Origin: Primulina eburnea
Lineage: Eukaryota > Streptophyta > Magnoliopsida > Lamiales > Gesneriaceae
Direction: 5' to 3'
Assembly: GCF_022965805.1 (NCBI RefSeq)
Contig: NC_133103.1
Span: forward strand, 33,947,281-34,011,280
Length of the DNA: 64,000 bases
Shown: positions 1 through 11,622 of the stretch, in pieces
Layout of the letters: each line of letters starts with the position of its first letter
Numbering within the stretch: the first letter of the stretch is position 1
Notes under the pieces: model-generated
The model's input: only the letters and a program-made list of their open reading frames with translations
Told to the model about the DNA's origin: nothing
Databases searched by the model: none
Translations under genes and position numbers: made by a program

Positions 1-123
1 CTTCCATCTCAGTCTAAAGGATCTATCAGTTCTACCTATCTCAAGCTAAAGGATCTATCACTAAAGGATCTATCGCTCTGATAATCTAAGTCTAAAGGAA
101 CTATCGGCTCTGATACCACCTGT
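1..123 (-). other. Start of internal leader of gypsy element H (rest lies left of window)
   Basis: This is the untranslated leader directly downstream (minus strand) of the H 5' LTR. It holds the primer-binding site and then four copies of a short motif, (T)CTAAAGGAWCTATC, near 13-27, 46-59, 61-74 and 90-105. No coding sequence is visible; the gag-pol region of H would lie to the left of the window. Confidence 0.8.
107..118 (-). promoter_or_regulatory. Primer-binding site of element H (initiator Met-tRNA type)
   Basis: On the minus strand this reads TGGTATCAGAGC, the standard plant retrotransposon PBS complementary to the 3' end of initiator Met-tRNA. It lies five bases inside the LTR end. 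It primes minus-strand DNA synthesis and fixes the orientation of H as minus, with this LTR as its 5' LTR. Confidence 0.9.
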
Positions 124-2181
124 TGTGGGGACCCGGACGCTAATCATCTTCTTAATCGTCATTGAGATTTAATTATCTGTTCTGATAAACAGGGTCTAAA
201 ATTTTTCTTTTTAAATTATAACTGTGGAAGGTAATGGAATCTAAATACTATACATGTCTGCATATAAAAATACACATTCAGTATTAAAATACAATAATGT
301 ACAACATTCTAATCTAAGGTTCACTACTAAAGCTCTAGTAGTAAAATCCAATCTACTGTAAGTCCGGAATCACCACGCTAAACTCGTCTTCTCTCATCAT
401 CTTCGTGACCCCGATCCTGCCTCCCCTGATGTCATGCACACATACAAACAAGACACCAGCCGGATAACTCCGGTGAGAATAAATCCCAGTATAAAACATG
501 GTAAGCATGTATATAAACAAACTAATTCATGAAACATGCGATCATGTATAAACACGATATATTTCATAATCTATGAAATTAAGCATGCAGCTCAAATCAG
601 ATAAACATGCATCTGAACAGTCTAAATCATAACACATGCTAGCACAACTGAAAGCAATAACGATGGGTCCCATGATCTAGGAGCCACATCCATATAAGTA
701 TGAAGTCCTAATCAAATCATGTCTAGACTTGACTCGATCTATAACTCTAGGGATCCCGGGGTGAATAAGACGTCACTGGTTGTCACCTACCCTACCAATC
801 GAGGTGCTGTACGTCTTATTCCTAGACTTCGGCCTGATCTGTATCCACATCTACAAAGGGGCGGTGATTTTCCCCAGAGCTGAAATATCGCCGAACGTCT
901 AGAGTCTGCCTGATCTCCAGACTGCCCTATCTTAATGCATGAATAACAATCTATAATCATTGCATAATCATATAAACATAAACAAGAGTATAGTATGTGA
1001 TTTATTGGGCAACTCAACGCGATCTCAATTGAGTTGTTCTTCCCGAATATCACATGAATTATACCTTTGTCTTCCCTGTCTGACGAAGACGATGACCTGT
1101 ATTCAACTCTGTCCATCTCCAATCTGAAATGACAATATCGAATACACTGTGTCAATGAATAACTCCATACACAATCTGTTCTGATCAATACTCAACTCAC
1201 TACATAATCTGAACAATATCTGAACAAGATACAATTTGATTCATAACAACGAATATCACGATGAAATCTAAATCATAACTGAATCTGATCAATCTAAATC
1301 AACTGATGTTTCAACGGTACAACAATACAGTCTTGATAAACCCGTCGATGTCAACATCACAAATATCATATCGGAACTCGTAATCAATACCATATTATTA
1401 TTCTTCTAATTTCAGCATATCACTATCTATCAAATTCAATTCAAGAAACACTGAAATTCATCACACAGATATACGGTATTATTTCTTCGATCTGACTTCA
1501 CATATATACTGAATAATTTATCCAGAATACGTAAACATAATTATTTCTCTATTCTTGAATCAAGAACAATCAAATTCTCGAGTTCCATCTCAATTAATAT
1601 CTTCTGAAAATCATAACAATTGTATAAACAGTCTATTCTTCAATCTGTCTTCGATTATACAATGTCTACGGTAGTAGAAACACCATATCTGAATCATATT
1701 CAATTCTGACAACATCATATTTTCAAAACATCTCAAAACGTAACAATACTTACGTCCTTGTGTAGCCCGAGTCGAGAGGAGCTCGATACTGCGTTCCGAT
1801 TTAAATTCTGATAGCCGGATCTTGAACAATCAAATTTTTAAGGCAAAATGAAGCTTGAGGAATTTGGAAAATGGAAATCACGTTTCTTTTCTTTGGACGT
1901 AGGAATGAAGAAGATTTGTAACCTTTATATATCAATTGCATGACAAGTGTCCCACTCAACTTTCCCTATTTGCACTTTAGTCCCTCAACTTTCCACTATT
2001 TGCAATTTGGTCCCTCAATAATTACGAAAGTGCCATCAAATTTAATTAAACTATTCTTCCACTTAATTACCAAATTGCCATCAAATTTAATTCAAGTATT
2101 TTTCCACTTATTTACAAAAATGCCATCAATAATATTTTCTTTTCAGGATCTCATAAAATTGATAACATCTCGGGCCTTACA
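124..2181 (-). repeat. 5' LTR of gypsy element H (2,058 bp)
   Basis: On the minus strand the LTR starts TGTAAGGCCCGAG at 2181 and ends GGGTCCCCACA at 124, the same termini as elements A, B and E. The outer flank at 2182 is satellite DNA (putative TSD AAGTC; partner outside the window). The U3 part (about 1930-2160) has AT-rich imperfect tandem repeats around the motifs TTTGCAMTTTRGTCCCTCAA and CCATCAAATTTAATT, unlike the GC-rich modules of the other LTRs. A TATA-like stretch is at 1924-1933, GTAAGT (minus) at 1748-1753, and the conserved stem-loops at 763-821 and 428-457. The open frames inside (for example 787-1188) look like chance. Confidence 0.9.
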
Positions 2182-4951
2182 AAGTCCATAGAAATGTCAA
2201 TCCAAGTTCTTTTTAAGAATAGCACGCAAAAGTGTTCCCAAAGTTCTATTGACAACTTCAGTTTGTCCATCCGTTTGAGGATGACAAGTAGTAGAAAACA
2301 ACAATTTTGTGTCAAGTTTAGCCCATAAAGTATTCCAAAATTAACTCAAGAATTTAACATCGCGACCAGAAACAATAGTCCTAGGCATTCAATGCAACCT
2401 AGCGACTTCTCTAAAGAATAAATCCGCAATGTTTGAAGCATCATCGGTTTTATGACAAGCTATAAAATGTGCCATCTTAGAGAATCTATCCAGAACAACA
2501 AAAATAGAATCCCTCCCCTTCTTAGCCCTAGGCAACCCCAAAATAAAGTCCATAGAAATGTCAATCCAAGTTCTTTTTAAGAATAGCACGCAAAAGTGTT
2601 CCCAAAGTTCTATTGACAACTTCAGTTTGTCCAACGGTTTGAGGATGACAAGTAGTAGAAAACAACAATTTTGTGCCAAGTTTAGCCCATAAAATATTCC
2701 AAAAATAACTCAAGAATTTAACATCGCGACCAGAAACAATAGTCCTAGGCATGCCATGCAACCTAACGACTTCTCTAAAGAACAAATCCGCAATGTTTGA
2801 AGCATCATCGGTTTTATCACAAGCTATAAAATGTGCCATCTTAGAGAATCTATCCACAACAACAAAAATAGAATCACTCCCCTTCTTATTCCTCGGCAAC
2901 CCCAAAATAAAGTCCATCGAAATGTCAATCCAAGTTCTTTTTAAGAATAGCACGCAAAAGTATTCCCAAAGTTCTATTGAAAACTTCAGTTTGTCCATCC
3001 GTTTGAGGATGACAAGTAGTAGAAAACAACAATTTTGTGCCAAGTTTAGCCCATAAAGTCTTCCAAAAGTAACTTAATAATTTAACATCGCGACCAGAAA
3101 CAATAGTCCTAGGCATTCCATGCAACCTAGCGACTTCTCTAAAGAACAAATCCGCAATGTTTGAAGCTTCATCAGTTTTATGACAAGCTATAAAATGTGC
3201 CATCTTAGAGAATCTTTCCACAACAACAAAAATAGTATCCCTCCTCTTCTTAGTCCTAGGAAACCCCAAAATAAAGTCCATAGAAATGTCAATCCAAGTT
3301 CTTTTTAAGAATAGCACGCAAAAGTGTTCTCAAAGTTCTATTGACAACTTCAGTTTGTCCATCCATTTGAGGATGACAAGTAGTAGAAAACAACAATTTT
3401 GTGCCAAGTTTAGCCCATAAAGTCTTCCAAAAGTAACTCAAAAATTTAACATCGCGACCAGAAACAATAGTCCTAGGCATGCCATGCAACCTAACGACTT
3501 CTCTAAAGAAAAAATCCGCAATGTTTGAAGCATCATCGGTTTTATGACAAGCTATAAAATGTGCAATCTTAGAGAATCTATCCACAACAACAAAAATAGA
3601 ATCCCTCCCATTCTTAGTCCTAGGCAACCCCAAAATAAAGTCCATCGAAATGTCAATCCAAGTTCTTTTTAAGAATAGCACGCAAAAGTGTTCCCAAAGT
3701 TCTATTGACAACTTCAGTTTGTCCATCCGTTTGAGGATGACAAGTAGTAGAAAACAACAATTTTGTGCCAGGTTTAGCCCATAAAGTATTCCAAAAGTAA
3801 CTCAAGAATTTAACATCGCGACCAGAAACAATAGTCCTAGGCATTCCATGCAACCTAGCGACTTCTCTAAAGAACAAATCCGCAATGTTTGAAGCATCAT
3901 CGGTTTTATAACAATCTATAAAATGTGCCATCTTAGAGAATCTATCCACAACAACAAAAATAGAATCCATCCCCTTCTTAGTCCTATGCAACCCCAAAAT
4001 AAAGTCCATAGAAATGTTAATCCAAGTTCTTTTTAAGAATAGCACGCAAAAGTGTTCCCAAAGTTCTATTGACAACTTCAGTTTGTCCATCCGTTTGAGG
4101 ATGACAAGTAGTAGAAAACAACAATTTTGTGCCAAGTTTAGCCCATAAAGTCTTCCAAAAGTTACTCAAGAATTTAACATCGCGACCAGAAACAATAGTC
4201 CTAGGCATGCCATGCAACCTAACGACTTCTCTAAAGAAAAAATTCGCAATGTTTGAAGCATCATCGGTTTTATAACAAGCTATAAAATGTGCCATCTTAG
4301 AGAATCTATCCACAACAACAAAAATAGAATACATCCCCTTCTTAGTCCTAGGCAACCCCAAAATAAAGTCCATAGAAATGTCAATCCAAGTTCTTTTTAA
4401 GAATAGCACGCAAAAGTGTTCCCAAAGTTCTATTGACAACTTCAGTTTGTCCATCCGTTTGAGGATGACAAGTAGTAGAAAACAACAATTTTGTGTCAAG
4501 TTTAGCCCATAAAGTATTCCAAAATTAACTCAAGAATTTAACATCGCGACCAGAAACAATAGTACTAGGCATTCAATGCAACCTAGCGACTTCTCTAAAG
4601 AACAAATCCGCAATATTTGAAGCATCATCGGTTTTATGACAAGCTATAAAATGTGCCATCTTAGAGAATCTATCCACAACAACAAAAATAGAATCCCTTC
4701 CCTTCTTAGTCCTAGGCAACCCCAAAATAAAGTCCATACAAATGTCAATCCAAGTTCTTTTTAAGAATAGCACGCAAAAGTGTTCCCAAAGTTCTATTGA
4801 CAACTTCAGTTTGTCCATCCGTTTGAGGATGACAAGTAGTAGAAAACAACAATTTTGTGCCAAGTTTAGCCCATAAAGTATTCCAAAAGTAACTCAAGAA
4901 TTTAACATCGCGACCAGAAACAATAGTCCTAGGCATGCCATGCAACCTAAC
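2182..4951 (-). repeat. Integrase-derived 364-bp satellite array, segment 1 (about 7.6 units)
   Basis: These are head-to-tail units of 364 bp. On the minus strand each unit encodes a Ty3/gypsy integrase core slice, from about WIDISMDF to LRAILKKNL. The first catalytic Asp and the Glu (QTDGQTE) are present, but the second Asp position reads SGRD instead of SDRD. Because 364 is not a multiple of three, the frame rotates by one base per unit; most units carry an open frame of about 160 codons that overlaps the next by about 119 bases. B-type units (GCATGCCATGCAACCTAACG) alternate with A- or C-type units (GCATTCCATGCAACCTAGCG or the CATTCAATG variant). Interrupted on the right by element A and on the left by H. 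Confidence 0.95.
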
Positions 4952-6743
4952 TGTAAGGCTCGAGAATTATCGGTATCATTGATGTTGGAATTGTAGAGAT
5001 AAGAATGCATGAATTATGGAATTTTGAGCAACAGGGCCGAAGCCACACCGCCCCCGCGGTGCTAAGACTACCGCACCCGCGGTGTAGGTGACAGAAAGTT
5101 GGGAGATTTTGCGAAGCAACATCGCACCCGCGGTGATGCAAGATCCGCACCCGCGGTGCTGAGACCGCACCCGCGGTGATGCAAGCGCCGCACCCGCGGT
5201 GAGTGAAATTCAGAAAATGGCCTGGCTGCCGAGAGCTCAGCGTACCCGCGCCCTTACACTGCCGCACCCGCGATAGTGCGTATCACTTGGAAAACATAAC
5301 ACTCGTCCCTTTGCATGCAATATTTGATATGTGTCTTCATTTCCTCCTTCATTCAGATTCAAGAACCGAGAGAGCTTAGAGGGAGGAGCTTTCATTCTTT
5401 TGATCTTTAACTTGAGAGTTTGAATGATTTAGCCATCCGATTTATACTCCGAGTTAAGATTTGTGATCCTTGCATCGTTGGCTACGAAAGGATGTAAGTA
5501 TTGTTCATTTCTAGCATGTTTTGATATTTATGTGTTGAGGAAATTCAGATTTGAGTTCGAATATGTAGTCTTGAGATATAGAGCATCGTATATTCGTTTT
5601 CAGATTGAGTTTCGGACACAGTATGCTATTGTTTCGATTTTTCAGCATGTATTGTGTTGAGCATATGCAGATTTCAGCATGTATATTGATGTTAGATGAG
5701 ATTACGAGTTGATTGTGATTGAGTATGATATTATTGAGCTGAGCGGTATCGAAGAATTACGCCATTACGCCGTCGAATTATGTTGAAACCGATATCAGTC
5801 TTGTATATTGAATTGGTTGAGATGTTTATTGATAGAGTACACATTGATTATGCCATTTCAGATTTATATTGGCTACTTGGTATTCGAGACTTCGACTACG
5901 ACACAGACAGTGCGACGAAAGGTATAATTCATGTGGTCACGGGATTGCACAACTCGATTCAGATTTGATACGAGTTTCCCTAAATCACATACTAGATTGT
6001 TATTACATTTTATTATGTAATGCCTTGTTTATTGATTTATATTCGAGTCCTGAGATAGGAGATATTGGCAGACTTGCCAAAACTAGACGTTTCGGTGTAT
6101 CGACGCATAGGAGCAGATTTGCTATATGTGCAGACCCTCGATACAGAGTTGACCGAAGTCTAGGAATAAGACGTACCGTTGCCCCGAGTGGTTGGGTAGG
6201 TGACAGACCGTCTTATTCATACGGGATCCCTAGATTAGAAATGAGTCGAGTCAAGATTTAATTGTGAATACAGATTTGTATTCTTCCACATGTTTAGATT
6301 TACATTCATGTTATTTGATAGATGCTATGCTTGTGTACATGATTTATGACATTGTATGCATTCATGTTTTATACTGGGATATGTTCTCACCGGAGTTATC
6401 CGGCTTTTTTCGTGTCTGTATGTGTGCATGGCAACAGGTGGGGCAGGATCTGGGTCTCGAGCTAGATGAGAGATTGACGATAGCGTGGAGATCACGGGCG
6501 TTGCAGATTTCTAGTGTTTTCCTTTTGACTTGTACTACTTATGTTGTAGTTGGGATTTGAACACTAGCGTATGATTTTACCAAACAGACATGTATGTATA
6601 TTATGTTGTTTATTTAATACCAAGACATGATATGCTTTAGTTATACATTTAAATTAATGTTAAAAGCAAAATTTTGACCCACATTTTCGAACAAAGATCC
6701 AATTAAATCCCAAAAGAATTGAGTTAGAGCCCGGGTCCCCACA
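4952..6743 (+). repeat. 5' LTR of element A
   Basis: Starts TGTAAGGCTCGAG and ends GGGTCCCCACA, 1,792 bp, the same length as the 3' copy. The U3 part carries about eight GC-rich modules of the CCGCACCCGCGGTG type (5048-5275). Then come a GTAAGT splice-donor-like site (5494-5499), a stem-loop with arms GAATAAGACG/CGTCTTATTC (6164-6173 and 6209-6218) and a second hairpin region (6389-6437) whose left arm is mutated in this copy (CTTTTTTCG instead of CTGTTGTCG). Several open frames of 60-130 codons here are shared between both LTRs but match no protein I know. Confidence 0.96.
5048..5275 (+). repeat. GC-rich palindromic module array in U3 of LTR A
   Basis: About eight imperfect copies of CCGCACCCGCGGTG are spaced roughly 15-50 bases apart. 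The core CCGC-ACCC-GCGG can form a 4-bp stem with a 4-base loop and contains the palindrome CCGCGG. The last two copies are degenerate (GCGTACCCGCGCCC, CCGCACCCGCGAT). The array lies upstream of the presumed transcription start, the usual place for retrotransposon enhancers. The same array is repeated in the 3' LTR at about 11719-11945. Confidence 0.9.
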
Positions 6744-6748
6744 ACAGG

Positions 6749-6760
6749 TGGTATCAGAGC
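6749..6760 (+). promoter_or_regulatory. Primer-binding site of element A
   Basis: TGGTATCAGAGC, complementary to the 3' end of initiator Met-tRNA, five bases after the LTR end. All twelve bases match the plant consensus. Confidence 0.95.
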
Positions 6761-7000
6761 AGTAGGTTCTGTAGACTGAGATAGAATAGAATGAGCGGGG
6801 TAGATCGAGTCATCTTCCTTGCTTTAGAGATGCTAGCATGATTTATTTCTTTCCCTATTATATGTTGTGTTGTATTATCTGAATTGATTTACAGCATTTC
6901 AAGCCTGAATCAGAACCGATTCTCGATCAGAGTCTAAGATCAGAGGAGGGCTGAGACAGATGATATTGATTGTGTACTAATCAGTTTGATAATTAGATTT
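6761..7000 (+). other. Untranslated leader of element A
   Basis: A 240-base stretch between PBS and gag. Blocks conserved with B and D are GAGCGGGGTAGA, GCTAGCATGATTTA, and a small hairpin sequence GAATCAGAACCGATTC at 6907-6922 followed by GAGGAGGGCTGA about 30 bases before the gag ATG. A pyrimidine-rich run ending in TTTACAG at about 6892-6897 could be a splice acceptor for the GTAAGT in the LTR; this is inference only. Confidence 0.7.
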
Positions 7001-10000
7001 ATGCCGCCTAGACGTATACCACAGCCAGAGCAGGGTAGCACGTCCGGTGCACAGATGGATGTTACCGCTATGCCGATGGAGACCTTATTGAAGAGATTTC
7101 TGTCTTTCCATCCGCCTACCATGAAGGGCACAGAAAGTGCAGTAGAGTGCGAGAGCTGGCTTCATGATATCGAGATGTTATTTGAGTCGTTGGCATATAC
7201 CGATGAGCGACGTGTGAAATGGATAGGGCATCAGATGCAAGAGGTTGCCAAGAGCTGGTGGTTGACTACGAAGAGAGCCTTGGAGCACCGAGGCATTGAC
7301 ATTTCCTGGAAAGTCTTCAAGGATGAGGCCTATCAGCGCTTCTTCCTCGTCTCCTACCGGAAAGATAAGGGAGCTGAATTTGCGAATCTGAGACAGGGAC
7401 AGTGGAACATCGAGGAGTATGTTGCTAAATTCTCTGCATTGCTACGATTTGCACCGCATGTAGCAGGGAACGACGAGGCAGTGGCTGATCAGTTTATCAA
7501 CGGGCTGAACCCCGATGTCTTTACCTTGGTGAACACGGGCCGGCCTAGTACTTTTTCAGAGGCATTGAACCGAGCGAAGGGAGCAGAGGCTGGCTTGATC
7601 AGGCAGCGAGGAGCTTCCTACGGTGTTCAGGGGCAGAGACCGCCACAGCCTACTACCGTACAGTTTCCACCACCTCCTCCTCGTTTTGACAGTGGAGCTA
7701 GTGGTAGTGGCAAGAAGGAATATCTGAAGGCTAAGGGCAAGCAATTTAAGAAATCTGGGAGTAGTTCATCGAGCTCAGGTGGATCTCGACAGAGAGGTCA
7801 GGGGTCATATTATAGTGGCGCATACTGTGGCTCGTGTGGAGGATGACATGCGACGGAGCAGTGTCAAGGAGTTATGGGACGCTGCAACATCTGTAGGCAA
7901 CAGGGACACTTCTCTAGAGTTTGTCCCCAGAGAGGTGCACCACGATTCCAGAGTGCAGGGTCATCAGCACCAGTGCCACAGATGGAGAGACAGGCATCCT
8001 CTGTACACTCCTTCCAGCCACCCTCCACACAGACCCAGTAGAGACCAGGAGGTAGTCAGGCGGTGAGTCAGCCTCCCCGACAGCAGGCACGTGTTTTTGC
8101 CCTGACAGAGGAGCAGGCGCAGGAGGCGCCAGATGACGTCATTGCAGGTAACTGTTTTCTTTGCGGTTATCCTGCATATGTTTTGATTGACACAGGTGCA
8201 TCTCATACATTCATCTCTGAACATTTTGCATTGAGACATGCATTGCCTGTTGAGTCGATGTCTACGGTAGTGTCTATAGCTTCTCCGTTGGGGAGTGGGT
8301 TGATATCTGTGACTACTGTTAGACACTGTATGCTTCAGTTTGAGTGGCATGAGATTGATCTTGATTGTGTAGTACTTGGTTTAGCTGATTTTGACTGTAT
8401 AGTTGGTATAGACATGTTGACCAAGTACAGGGCCACTGTAGATTGTTTCCACAAGATTGTCAGATTCAGACCCGAGATGACAGATGAGTGGAAATTCTAC
8501 GGCAAGGGTTCCAGATCTCGGATTCCCTTAGTATCTGCTCTGACTATGAGTAGATTGCTTCAGAGAGGAGCAGAGGGCTTTCTCGTATATTCAGTAGATT
8601 TACTGAAGTCGAGCCCAGCATTGGCAGATTTGCCAGTGGTTTGCGAGTTTGCAGATGTTTTTCCTGATGAGATTCCAGGGTTGCCTCCAGTTCGAGAGGT
8701 TGATTTCAGCATTGATCTGGTGCCAGGCAGTGTTCCTATTTCAAGAGCTCCGTATAGGATGGCGCCTGTTGAATTGAAAGAGTTGAAAGCACAGTTGGAA
8801 GATCTTCTGTCCAAGGGTTACATTAGACCGAGTGTATCACCTTGGGGTGCTCCGGTGCTATTCGTTCGAAAGAAAGATGGTTCGATGCGACTGTGTATTG
8901 ATTATAGGCAGTTGAACAAGGCAACAGTGAAGAACAAGTATCCTTTGCCTCGCATCGACGACTTGTTTGATCAGTTACAGAGATCGTCTGTATACTCGAA
9001 GATTGATTTGAGATCAGGGTATCATCAGCTCAGAGTTAGAGACGTTGATATTCCGAAGACTGCATTCCGAACCAGGTATGGGCATTACGAGTTTATTGTT
9101 ATTCCTTTCGGTTTAACGAATGCACCAGCGGTTTTTATGAGTTTGATGAACCGTATTTTTCAGAGATATTTAGATGATTTTGTGATTGTGTTCATTGATG
9201 ATATCTTAGTATATTCGAAGAGTCTGACTGAACATGCAGATCATCTGAGAATTGTACTGAAGACTTTGAGAAAAGAGCAGTTGTATGCCAAACTGTCCAA
9301 GTGTGAATTCTGGCTGAGACAGGTCGTTTTCTTGGGGCATATTATATTTGGAGATGGTATTGCGGTAGATCCGAGTAAAGTTGAAGCTGTGATCAGTTGG
9401 CCGAGACCGACTTCTGTGCCTGAGATACGCAGTTTCATGGGTCTAGCCGGATATTATCGTCGTTTTATCCGAGATTTCTCCAGTATAGCGAAGCCTATCA
9501 CCCAGTTGACACAGAAGAATATGCCATTTGTGTGGTCCGAAGATTGTGAAGCTAGTTTTGTAGAGCTGAAGAAGAGGCTGACTAGTGCACCTGTCTTGAC
9601 GATTCCTACTGGTACAGGTGAGTTCGTTGTATATTGTGATGCATCTAACAGAGGGCTTGGATGTGTTCTTATGCAGCGAGGGCACGTGATAGCGTACGCC
9701 TCTAGACAGCTGAAGCCGCACGAGACTCGTTACACGATTCATGATCTTGAATTGGCGGCGATTGTTTTTGCACTCAAGATCTGGCGTCATTATCTGTATG
9801 GCGAGAAATTTGAGATCTATTCCGATCATAAGAGCCTGAAGTATCTCTTTTCTCAGTCAGAGTTGAACATGAGGCAGCGACGATGTCTTGATCTGCTGAA
9901 AGATTTTGATTGCGAGATCAAGTACTATCTAGGGAAGTCGAATGCAGCGGCAGACGCCTTGAGTCGAAAGGTATGTGCTCTTTCCTTGTCGACTGTAGGT

Positions 10001-11520
10001 GTATCGAATTTAGTAGAGGATTGTTGCTTGTTTGGATTGACATTTGATACAGAGAGTAGACCGTTGCGACTTGCTGCGATTCAGATTGAGCCAGATCTGA
10101 TTTTGAGGATCAAAGAAGCGCAGAGAATCGATCCGAGCGTTCAGAAATCGATTGATATGGTCAGAGCTGGTCATATATCAGAATATCAGGTTAGAGATTC
10201 TATTCTGTATGTGAATAACCGTCTAGTAGTGCCAGATGTTTTAGATTTGAGACGACAGATCATGTCAGAGGCACACTGTAGTCGGTTCAGCATTCATCCT
10301 GGAGGCAGAAAGATGTACAATGACTTGAAGACGCAATTCTGGTGGAAGCAAATGAAGACAGACATTGCAGAATTTGTGTCTAAATGTCTGAATTGCCAGC
10401 AGGTGAAGGCAGAAAGAAAGAAGCCCGGAGGATTACTTCAGAGTTTGTCTGTTCCTGAATGGAAATGGGACCACATTTCCCTGGATTTCGTGACGAAGTT
10501 ACCTCGATCTTCGCGGGGCTGTGACGCGAATTGGGTTGTGATAGACAGACTGACCAAATCAGCGTGCTTTATTCCGTACAGAATGACCTACCGACACGAT
10601 CAGATGGCAGAGTTATATGTCAGAGAGGTCGTCAGATTGCACGGTATGCCGAAGTCGATCGTATCAGATCGTGATCCACGATTTACTTCTCACTTTTGGC
10701 ATAGCTTGCAGCAGGCTTTAGGTACGACTTTACACCTAAGCACCGCTTATCATCCTCAGACAGACGGACAGTCAGAGCGGACTATCCAGACTTTAGAGGA
10801 TATGTTGAGAGCTGTAGTACTAGATTTCGGTACTAGTTGGCAAGATTCATTGTCGTTGTGTGAGTTTTCCTACAACAACAGCTATCAGACTAGCATTGAG
10901 ATGGCACCGTTCGAAGTTTGTATGGTAAGAAGTGCAGATCTCCGTTGTACTGGGATGATATTTCTGAGGTACCAGAGTTGGGGCCTGATATGATTCGTGA
11001 TATGACTGAGAAAGTGAAGATCATTCAGAAGAAAATGAAGACGGCACAGGATAGGCAAGCGAAATATGCCAATATCAGACGCAGACCATTAGTATTCGAA
11101 GTTGGAGACAGAGTATTCTTGAAGATTTCTCCTTTTAGAAGCATTGTCAGATTTGGCAAGAAAGGAAAGTTGTCTCCTAGATACGTCGGTCCATATGAGA
11201 TCCTTGAGAAGATTGGCGATCGAGCTTACAGACTTGCTCTTCCTCCTTCACTGTCCGGTATACATGATGTTTTTCATATATCGATGTTGCGCAGATACAT
11301 GCCAGATGATTCTCATGTCATTCAGCCTGACGAAGCCGAGCTAGATCAGACTTTGAGCTATGCTGAGAGACCGATACAGATTCTTGATCGGAAAGAAAAA
11401 CAGCTCAGAACGAAGACCATTCCGCTTGTGAAGGTGCAGTGGAGTTGTCATGGCATCGAAGAAGCAACTTGGGAGACAGAATCTGATATGAGACAGAGGC
11501 ATCCCGAGCTATTTTTATGA
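7001..11520 (+). pseudogene. Gag-pol polyprotein of element A, broken by two stops and one frameshift
   Basis: I start at ATG 7001 (MPPRR..., as in B and D) rather than the in-frame ATG at 6986. Order by codon: capsid-type gag (about 40-200), serine/glycine-rich linker, zinc-knuckle region, aspartic protease DTGA (from codon 397), reverse transcriptase with FIDD (from about 731), RNase H, integrase with HHCC finger and D-D(35)-E at codons 1162, 1223 and 1259, then a C-terminal chromodomain-like segment (VKVQWSCHGIEEATW). Damage: TGA at 7844 just before the zinc knuckle, TAG at 8039 before the protease, and a one-base loss near 10914 relative to B, which moves the last 200 codons (10918-11520) into another frame. 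It would have made capsid, cDNA and integration complex; it cannot yield a full product now. Confidence 0.95.
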
Positions 11521-11622
11521 TGTGAGCCTTTCTTTCCGTTGTGACTTTACAGTTTTGTAAATACTTGCATTATTATTTACTCATGAGTTCGAGGACGAAC
11601 TCTTGCCTAAGAGGGGGAGAAA
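11521..11622 (+). other. 3' untranslated region and polypurine tract of element A
   Basis: A short spacer between the gag-pol stop and the 3' LTR. The polypurine tract AAGAGGGGGAGAAA (11609-11622) abuts the LTR and would prime plus-strand synthesis. Equivalent tracts precede the 3' LTRs of B and C. Confidence 0.9.

Noticed and set aside
787..1188. 133-codon minus-strand frame as a gene
   Set aside because: It lies inside LTR H across the conserved stem-loop; it is the antisense-oriented equivalent of the LTR frames above.
3653..4499. Repeated 160-codon frames as a tandem family of real genes
   Set aside because: They are frame-shifted readings of a 364-bp integrase-derived satellite, start in a wrong-frame segment, overlap one another and lack a catalytic residue. 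No promoter or intron structure is visible.
5048..5275. Regularly spaced GC-rich repeats as a CRISPR array
   Set aside because: Repeats of about 14 bases are degenerate, spacing varies and the context is a plant LTR with no cas genes.
5869..6560. Open frames of 98-130 codons in LTR A (and the identical ones at 12540-13231) as small proteins
   Set aside because: They lie in LTR sequence, are present twice only because the LTRs are duplicated, are not conserved as frames in LTRs B, D or E, and match no known family.
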